Source of the DNA: a virus
Length of the DNA: 27,856 nucleotides
IMG/VR virus record: IMGVR_UViG_3300046007_011228
Coordinates: 1 to 27,856 of that record
Direction: 5' to 3' (one strand)
The notes under the pieces were generated by a model, which was given only the letters and a program-made list of their open reading frames with translations, was not told where the DNA came from and made no database searches. A program made the position numbers and the translations under genes. How positions within the stretch are numbered: position 1 is the first letter of the stretch; every line of letters starts with the position of its first letter. Below are positions 23,371-27,856 of this stretch, piece by piece.

Positions 23371-25836
23371 TTATTTTCTATCAGAATTTTTACCATTTAT
23401 ATTTTTTTCAAGTTGAGATTGAACAACTCTAGTAATTGATGATTTAAATTCAGAACTTTTTAACAATTCAGAACCAATTTGTGAACCACCTGGTAAAGTA
23501 ACCTTTATTTCTCCAGTAATATTTAATTCACCAAATTCAACTCTTGTTAAACTATTACTTGTAGCTTTAGTGTTATTAAGGGTTTTATCAACCACTCCAC
23601 CAGGTTTCATTGCCAATAATTCATCTTTATTATCAATTGGTGTTATTTTACCTCCTTGTGTTAACATTCTACCTTTAGAATGGTTAGGTCCTAATTTTGG
23701 AAATTTAACATCATTTTGAGGTTCGTCAAATAATCCTCCAATATAACCACCAGCCATTCCACCTAATGCCATACCTATAGGTAGTGGTATACCTAAAAGC
23801 TGACTAGCTGCGCCAATAGCTGTACCTATACCACTACCAATCATAGCGCCAGTTCCACCACCACCAATAGCTGTACCACCAATTGTACCAACAGCACCAC
23901 CAAGTCCAGCTCCAACACTACTAAGTGCGGTTTTACCAAAACTACTAGCCATAGAACCACGACTCATATTGGTTATCATCTTACCTTGAGGGCTATTAGC
24001 TGGATAAGTTTTACCGCTTTTCGAAGTTACCATTCCATTAGAACTAGGTCCACCTTTACCACCAAACATACCCATACCTTTAGTTCCCATTAAAAATCCT
24101 TTAGATAAAGACAATCCATTTAAAAACCATTTCCCCACTTCAAATAAACCCATAAGAGCTTTACCTGTCAACCATGTATAAAATATACCTTTAGGACCTA
24201 AAGCGACAGCCATTTGTATTAAAGGTTTAACCCATTCAGCTGCACCTGAAATAAAATTACCAAGTTGTTCACCTAAACTTTTTAATTCGTTTTTAAAGGC
24301 CGTACCTTTTTCTCCCATTAAATCATCTATAACTGGTTTTAATACATTTGATAACCCTTCAACAATTGGCATCATATAAATTTTAACCATGTTTAACAAG
24401 TTATTTAACGTTTCATCAAAAGATTGTGCAGCATCTGCCCTTTCTTTCATTGTTTTTTTCTCTTCTACTTGACGTTTTAAATAATCTCTATCAGCTTTTG
24501 TTATATGACTTAATAATTTTTTATCACCACTCTCAACTTGAATATAAGCTTTACCGTTTTTAAATTCAGCTGTATTTGCAACAAACTCTTTTACATCATC
24601 AGGTAACCCAGAAGATTGCATTTCAATTTTACCCATTTTAAATTGAGTTTTACCTAACTCAACCAATTTTTCATATTCAAGACCAGTTTGCTCCGCAATT
24701 ATTTTTAACCTATGCATTTCCATGGCGTTAGTTTCAATACTACCATCTTTAGCAAAAGTCATTGATTGAGATGCAGCCTTAGCAATATCTTCTGTTAAAC
24801 CTTGAATATCATTACGCGCTTGATACATTAATTTGAAAGGGTCGGCCATTTGAGCCCATGCACCACCCATAACGTTTAATTGTGCCGACATTTCAACAGC
24901 ACCTTCAACGTTCCAAAGCTTATCAGACATACCAGCAGCAAAATCCATTTCAACACCTAATTTAGTCGCCATTTGAGCCATTTTAGTGATACCCTTAATA
25001 CCATCTTTAAAACGATACTTATTAAGCATTTTAAAGTTTTGGTTTAAGTTCTTCATTACTTTGGTAGTGTTTAACCCCATAGCACTAGAATTATTTAAAG
25101 TTTCTTCCATAAATTCTCCAGTCCTATCTGCCGACACACCCATTTTGTCAAACTGAGCGGCCATTTCAGTAGCACCTTCAATACCTAGACCACTAGATTT
25201 ACCCATTTCAGCAATAGCTTCAAGGCCCTTCTGAGAAACTAATACATTTCTACCTAAAGACTCTGCGTATTGTGCTTGAATTTCAGCAATCTCTTTAATC
25301 CCAACACCAAAAGAAACTGTGTTTACAGCGGCTGATTTTATATTTTGTCTTACTATATCACTTTGCTTGCCAAGAGTACCCATTTGATTAACGGTTACTC
25401 TAATGGCTTTGTCCATTTCAAAAAGACCTTTTAAAAGACCTAATTTACCTGTAATAAAATTAGGTATTTTATCAAGATTAGAAGCACCTTTAACAACACC
25501 AGCCATTGCTGTACCACCAGCTAATTTAAATTTATTAACGTCTTTTATAGTTTGTTTAATAACATCTCTATTCTTTTCTAATAAAGCAAGTTCTTTTTTT
25601 AATGCGGCTACTTTTAATTTACCTTCTTCTGTTTGGTCTTTCTCTAATTCTAATATTTGTTTATTAACATTTTTAATATCAGAAGTTAAATTACTAACAT
25701 CTTTAACACCCTTTGTAAACCCATCCCATCCACTATTTATTTCTTTCTGGATGTTATACATTTCTTTTAATTCAGCCCTAGCCTTAGCTAAAGCTTTTTC
25801 GAATGCTTTTAATTCTTCTTCATTCATTTCAGCCAT
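23371..25836 (-). CDS. Tail tape measure protein
   Basis: Sets tail length and leaves the tube on DNA ejection. 821 residues; by the usual rule of about 0.15 nm per residue it would span roughly 120 nm. The first 120 residues are strongly coiled-coil (NIQKEINSGWDGF, LELEKDQTEEGKLKVAALKK), the centre is helical with repeated small-residue segments (AIAEMGKSSGLGIEGATEMA), and residues about 635-702 are a glycine/alanine-rich hydrophobic stretch (GAGLGGAVGTIGGTAIGGGG...) typical of tape measures and possibly membrane-inserting. The C-terminus is beta-like (VEFGELNITGEIKVTLPGGS). The order chaperone-like frames, 422-residue gene, tape measure, tube cap fits a tail module. No separate lysozyme domain is seen in it. 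Confidence 0.88.
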   Translation of the reverse strand: MAEMNEEELKAFEKALAKARAELKEMYNIQKEINSGWDGFTKGVKDVSNLTSDIKNVNKQILELEKDQTEEGKLKVAALKKELALLEKNRDVIKQTIKDVNKFKLAGGTAMAGVVKGASNLDKIPNFITGKLGLLKGLFEMDKAIRVTVNQMGTLGKQSDIVRQNIKSAAVNTVSFGVGIKEIAEIQAQYAESLGRNVLVSQKGLEAIAEMGKSSGLGIEGATEMAAQFDKMGVSADRTGEFMEETLNNSSAMGLNTTKVMKNLNQNFKMLNKYRFKDGIKGITKMAQMATKLGVEMDFAAGMSDKLWNVEGAVEMSAQLNVMGGAWAQMADPFKLMYQARNDIQGLTEDIAKAASQSMTFAKDGSIETNAMEMHRLKIIAEQTGLEYEKLVELGKTQFKMGKIEMQSSGLPDDVKEFVANTAEFKNGKAYIQVESGDKKLLSHITKADRDYLKRQVEEKKTMKERADAAQSFDETLNNLLNMVKIYMMPIVEGLSNVLKPVIDDLMGEKGTAFKNELKSLGEQLGNFISGAAEWVKPLIQMAVALGPKGIFYTWLTGKALMGLFEVGKWFLNGLSLSKGFLMGTKGMGMFGGKGGPSSNGMVTSKSGKTYPANSPQGKMITNMSRGSMASSFGKTALSSVGAGLGGAVGTIGGTAIGGGGTGAMIGSGIGTAIGAASQLLGIPLPIGMALGGMAGGYIGGLFDEPQNDVKFPKLGPNHSKGRMLTQGGKITPIDNKDELLAMKPGGVVDKTLNNTKATSNSLTRVEFGELNITGEIKVTLPGGSQIGSELLKSSEFKSSITRVVQSQLEKNINGKNSDRK

Positions 25837-25838
25837 TA

Positions 25839-27107
25839 TTAACTATTTTTTTTTAATTTTTCATAAGATGTATAACCTTCAGAATCTAAAAATTTAATTC
25901 TGACATTTTCAACAAAATATTTATTTTCCTCGACATTATTTTTATTAACATATACGTCACAAAAATATTCATCAGGTCTTTCACCAGTTGGTTTTTTTAC
26001 AATTATCTTGAAACCAAAAGACCCACCACTACTTCTATATGTTAAAACTTTTACGTCACCTAACCCAGCTTCATATTGTCTAACAGTTGCTTTATAATAA
26101 CCAGCGTTTAAAGTAAAATTTTTAAATTCTTCTTCATTTATTTTTTTATACCTTATATTAATATCATCAAATAAATAAAAACTAGCTCTTTTATTTTCTT
26201 TATTAGCAAATCCTGGTAATTTTTCATCAATTTTTTTATTAAAATAACCGTTAATTATTTCATATGCGGGAAAAATACCTTTACCTCTAGCTTTTTCGTT
26301 ATTTAAAGCAGACGTGAAATAATTCCAAAATGAAGGTGCTTTATAAAAAGCTTTCTTTAAATTAGGGTCGTTTATGATTTCTTTATAATACTTATTAAAT
26401 AAATCATTATAATAATCAGGGTTAATTTTATTTTTATTTTTTTCTATGTTAATCTCTTCAAATTTTATAATTTCTTCAATTTGATTATCACCATCATTTT
26501 TAATAATTGTCATTTCTTTATTTTTATCATCTATATTTTTAATAACAACATCAAAATTATCTTGGTCTTTACCATAAACATCATCACCTTCAATAGAAGT
26601 TATTGTAATAGAATAAGTTTCATCATTTTGATTTTTAACTGTTATTATATTATTAACTTCTAAACCACTTAAATTTTTAGATTGATTATTTTGTTGTTGA
26701 TTTACATTTATGTTGTTATTTGACTGATTATTTGTTGGTTTAGTAATATTTTCTGGAGCGACAAATAAATCATTATCTCTCCAAATATTCATATCTTTAA
26801 CATAAACTTTTTTAGGTATGTATTTTTTAGCAACATCATCAAATTGATGATAAGTTAAAAAATCGTTTTTTTCGTTGAATTCACCAATCCTTAACATTAT
26901 TTTTTCATTTTTTGGACCATAAGCTAAAATTTCATTATTAGGTATGTTTACGCTAGTGATTTTTAAATTTACGTTTTGATTATTTTTTAACGTAAAACTT
27001 AAAATATCACCATTCTTAATGTATTTAAAATCATTATTTATGTCTTCCAATAAAAATTTAGTTAACTTAAGATATTGTGTTTCAGTTAAAATTATTTTCT
27101 TTTTCAT
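25839..27107 (-). CDS. Tail-module protein of unknown function with duplicated beta domains and an LTE N-terminus
   Basis: 422 residues, not recognised. The N-terminus MKKKIILTETQYLKLTKFLL followed by E has two (L/I)xE sites, like a head or virion propeptide. Residues 28-75 (KNGDILSFTLKNNQ, LKITSV, EILAYG) and 148-192 (EVNNIITVKNQNDETYSITI, TSIEGDDVYGKD) are two versions of one small beta-barrel-like unit, joined by an Asn/Gln linker at 122-145. The C-terminal half has YYKEIINDPNLKKAFYKAPS and FWNYFTSALNNEKARGKGIF and a final beta-rich part (RQYEAGLGDVKVLTYRSSGG). It lies between the chaperone-like frames and the tape measure, 2 nt before the latter. The motif GATATTTATAAATAAAAC lies 14 nt upstream. 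Presumably virion- or tail-assembly-related. Confidence 0.8.
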   Translation of the reverse strand: MKKKIILTETQYLKLTKFLLEDINNDFKYIKNGDILSFTLKNNQNVNLKITSVNIPNNEILAYGPKNEKIMLRIGEFNEKNDFLTYHQFDDVAKKYIPKKVYVKDMNIWRDNDLFVAPENITKPTNNQSNNNINVNQQQNNQSKNLSGLEVNNIITVKNQNDETYSITITSIEGDDVYGKDQDNFDVVIKNIDDKNKEMTIIKNDGDNQIEEIIKFEEINIEKNKNKINPDYYNDLFNKYYKEIINDPNLKKAFYKAPSFWNYFTSALNNEKARGKGIFPAYEIINGYFNKKIDEKLPGFANKENKRASFYLFDDINIRYKKINEEEFKNFTLNAGYYKATVRQYEAGLGDVKVLTYRSSGGSFGFKIIVKKPTGERPDEYFCDVYVNKNNVEENKYFVENVRIKFLDSEGYTSYEKLKKNS

Positions 27108-27116
27108 GATAAGTTT

Positions 27117-27129
27117 TATTTATAAATAT
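27117..27129 (-). promoter_or_regulatory. Candidate late promoter motif before the 422-residue gene
   Basis: The minus strand reads ATATTTATAAATAAAAC. This copy contains the exact T4 late box TATAAATA (27124-27117). It directly follows a terminator and lies 9-14 nt before the ATG. Confidence 0.6.
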
Positions 27130-27138
27130 CTTATAAAT

Positions 27139-27163
27139 TAAAAATCCCCAAAATGGGGATTAA
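27139..27163 (-). terminator. Rho-independent terminator after the gp26-like/chaperone genes
   Basis: AATCCCCA (27161-27154 on minus) pairs with TGGGGATT (27150-27143) around a 3-nt loop and is followed by TTTTAATTT. It begins directly after the stop codon at 27164. Confidence 0.85.
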
Positions 27164-27406
27164 TTAATTTAATGGGATTTCTCCAGATTTCATTTTTGAT
27201 TTTAAAGCGTCTCCAGATATTTTTGTTTTTCTAGAACCCTTAGCGTTTGAATTTGTTGTACCCGCATTATCTTCTATGTATTGTTGCTGTTTTTCATGTT
27301 GGTTTAATAATAAATTAATAAAAAACCTTCTTTCATATACTGGCATCGACATTACATCAATATAAGGTGTTTTCAATTGTTGCATAACGATAAAAGTTTC
27401 TTCCAA
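27164..27406 (-). CDS. Small tail-assembly protein, possibly made by frameshift from the gp26-like gene
   Basis: 80 residues if started at the TTG at 27406; the first ATG (27385) would give 73. Notable wording: YIDVMSMPVYERRFFINLLL (about 15-34), then a Gln/Lys-rich tail ending KSKMKSGEIPLN. The same frame is open further upstream to a TAA at 27470-27472, through the end of the gp26-like gene, and those codons read like protein (FFGLTSEYKPIVLEETFIVM), yet contain no ATG or GTG. That fits either a TTG start or a +1/-2 ribosomal shift from the gp26-like frame. Position before the tape measure is that of tail assembly chaperones, or of T4 gp51 after gp26. The terminator follows at once. Confidence 0.7.
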   Translation of the reverse strand: MEETFIVMQQLKTPYIDVMSMPVYERRFFINLLLNQHEKQQQYIEDNAGTTNSNAKGSRKTKISGDALKSKMKSGEIPLN

Positions 27407-27416
27407 AACAATTGGT

Positions 27417-27856
27417 TTATACTCGGAAGTCAGGCCAAAAAAATCTGACGTTAAGGGGAAGAAAGGTTTTTATGGACCCACCTCCAGGAGTCCCAACCTC
27501 AATATCTAAATCAATACCAGTCTCAATGGATTCAACAAATTTATTGAATTCTTTTGAATCTTGTATTCTCATATAATTAACAAAATCTCTAATCATAGTT
27601 TTATTGGTATCACCATTAACTTCAATAATCATTTTTTCTAATTTGTAAGTATTCGCGTTGTTAACTAAAATATTGTTTTCCCTATCTCTCTCTAACATTT
27701 CTTCAATATTATCAATATCACCACATGTTAATAATTTAAATCTAACATTTGCTTTGCTTAAAGGCATAATAAAATTAAATAACCCATCTTCATCTGGTTC
27801 AACGTTTAAATCGATTGTTTTAAGTTCATTTAAATTTATTTCCGTTTCAAAAGCTT
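27417..27856 (-). CDS. 26: gp26-like baseplate hub / tail assembly protein (C-terminal 145 residues; start outside the window)
   Basis: The frame is open through the right edge: upstream of the internal ATG at 27767 it reads TEINLNELKTIDLNVEPDED then GLFNFIMPLSKANVRFKLL without a stop, so the true start lies beyond the window. The centre is helical (DIDNIEEMLERDRENN, about residues 46-61 of the visible part), and the end FLPLNVRFFWPDFRV resembles the FFWP-type C-terminus I associate with T4 gp26 and its cyanophage relatives (T4_baseplate family). In T4, gene 25-26-51 precede 27-29, and gp26 is needed for hub assembly. Here it precedes the small overlapping frame and, further on, the tape measure. 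Family assignment is from pattern only. Confidence 0.6.
   Translation of the reverse strand, partial: AFETEINLNELKTIDLNVEPDEDGLFNFIMPLSKANVRFKLLTCGDIDNIEEMLERDRENNILVNNANTYKLEKMIIEVNGDTNKTMIRDFVNYMRIQDSKEFNKFVESIETGIDLDIEVGTPGGGSIKTFLPLNVRFFWPDFRV
27435..27443 (-). promoter_or_regulatory. Candidate programmed frameshift site (T7 run)
   Basis: The minus-strand sequence AGA TTT TTT TGG in the gp26-like frame contains seven T (27443-27437). After two Phe codons, a +1 or -2 slip re-pairs tRNA-Phe on TTT and continues as GGC CTG ACT TCC in the next frame, joining the two proteins. No shift leaves 6 further codons to the stop. Confidence 0.4.

Noticed and set aside
25403-25897. 164-codon plus-strand open frame over the start of the tape measure gene
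   Set aside because: Antisense to a coiled-coil region; Ser/Leu/Phe-rich low-complexity product typical of shadow frames.
1621-27855. Reading the repeats and hairpins as CRISPR or an insertion sequence
   Set aside because: No regularly spaced repeat-spacer structure, no transposase, and no terminal inverted repeats were found.

Overview
The window is a stretch of an AT-rich, tailed (contractile, T4-like) phage genome. Every gene I accept lies on the minus strand. It encodes a T4-type replication/recombination set and nucleotide enzymes (UvsX-like recombinase, gp32-like ssDNA-binding protein, DnaB/gp41-like helicase, RNase H-type 5'-3' exonuclease, class I ribonucleotide reductase NrdA/NrdB) beside T4-type baseplate and tail proteins (gp6, gp25, gp26-like, tape measure, tail-tube-fold cap, LysM, hub). 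The host is probably a member of Bacteroidota (flavobacterium-like). Starts have A-rich leaders with little Shine-Dalgarno sequence. Several intergenic regions carry TTG/TTTG-N20-TAnnTTTG, the Bacteroidota housekeeping promoter layout. This is an inference from motifs, not from a database match.

Layout, read along the transcribed minus strand from right to left. (1) 27856-23371, tail assembly: a gp26-like gene cut by the edge, a small overlapping reading frame that may be reached by frameshifting, a terminator, a 422-residue protein of unknown function and the tape measure protein. (2) 23370-23111: an AT-rich gap with a promoter and a terminator about 100 nt apart. (3) 23110-12740, central baseplate: a 1290-residue tail-tube-fold protein containing an OmpA-like domain, a 105-residue LysM protein and a 2058-residue hub protein ending in DUF2272-like and phage-lysozyme-like domains. 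(4) 12716-10664: four small or unrecognised genes, ending with an acidic repeat protein and a terminator. (5) 10602-3641, replication: tandem promoters, ssDNA-binding protein, an HNH endonuclease inserted at its tail, UvsX, 5'-3' exonuclease, an unknown gene, helicase and NrdB. (6) 3627-1471: NrdA and its terminator. (7) 1363-1, baseplate wedge: gp25 and the first 325 residues of gp6.

Two promoter classes can be read directly. One is the host-like TATATTTG box, in front of the ssDNA-binding protein (twice) and the 198-residue gene, with a variant before the short transcript at 23.2 kb. The other is a phage motif, ATATTTATAAATAAA with variants, found 14-34 nt upstream of six genes; it contains a relaxed version of the T4 late box TATAAATA. 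Together they suggest early/middle transcription by unmodified host polymerase and late transcription by a T4-like switch.

The most interesting points are: a possible +1/-2 frameshift on a T7 run joining the gp26-like protein to the next frame; an HNH gene flanked by short direct repeats that both encode the LPF-stop tail of the ssDNA-binding protein; an OmpA-like domain inside a tail-tube protein; and a shared (L/I)xE-bearing N-terminus on two proteins that could be prohead cleavage signals. No tRNA, CRISPR array, insertion sequence or integration site was seen, and no gap between genes exceeds about 260 bases.
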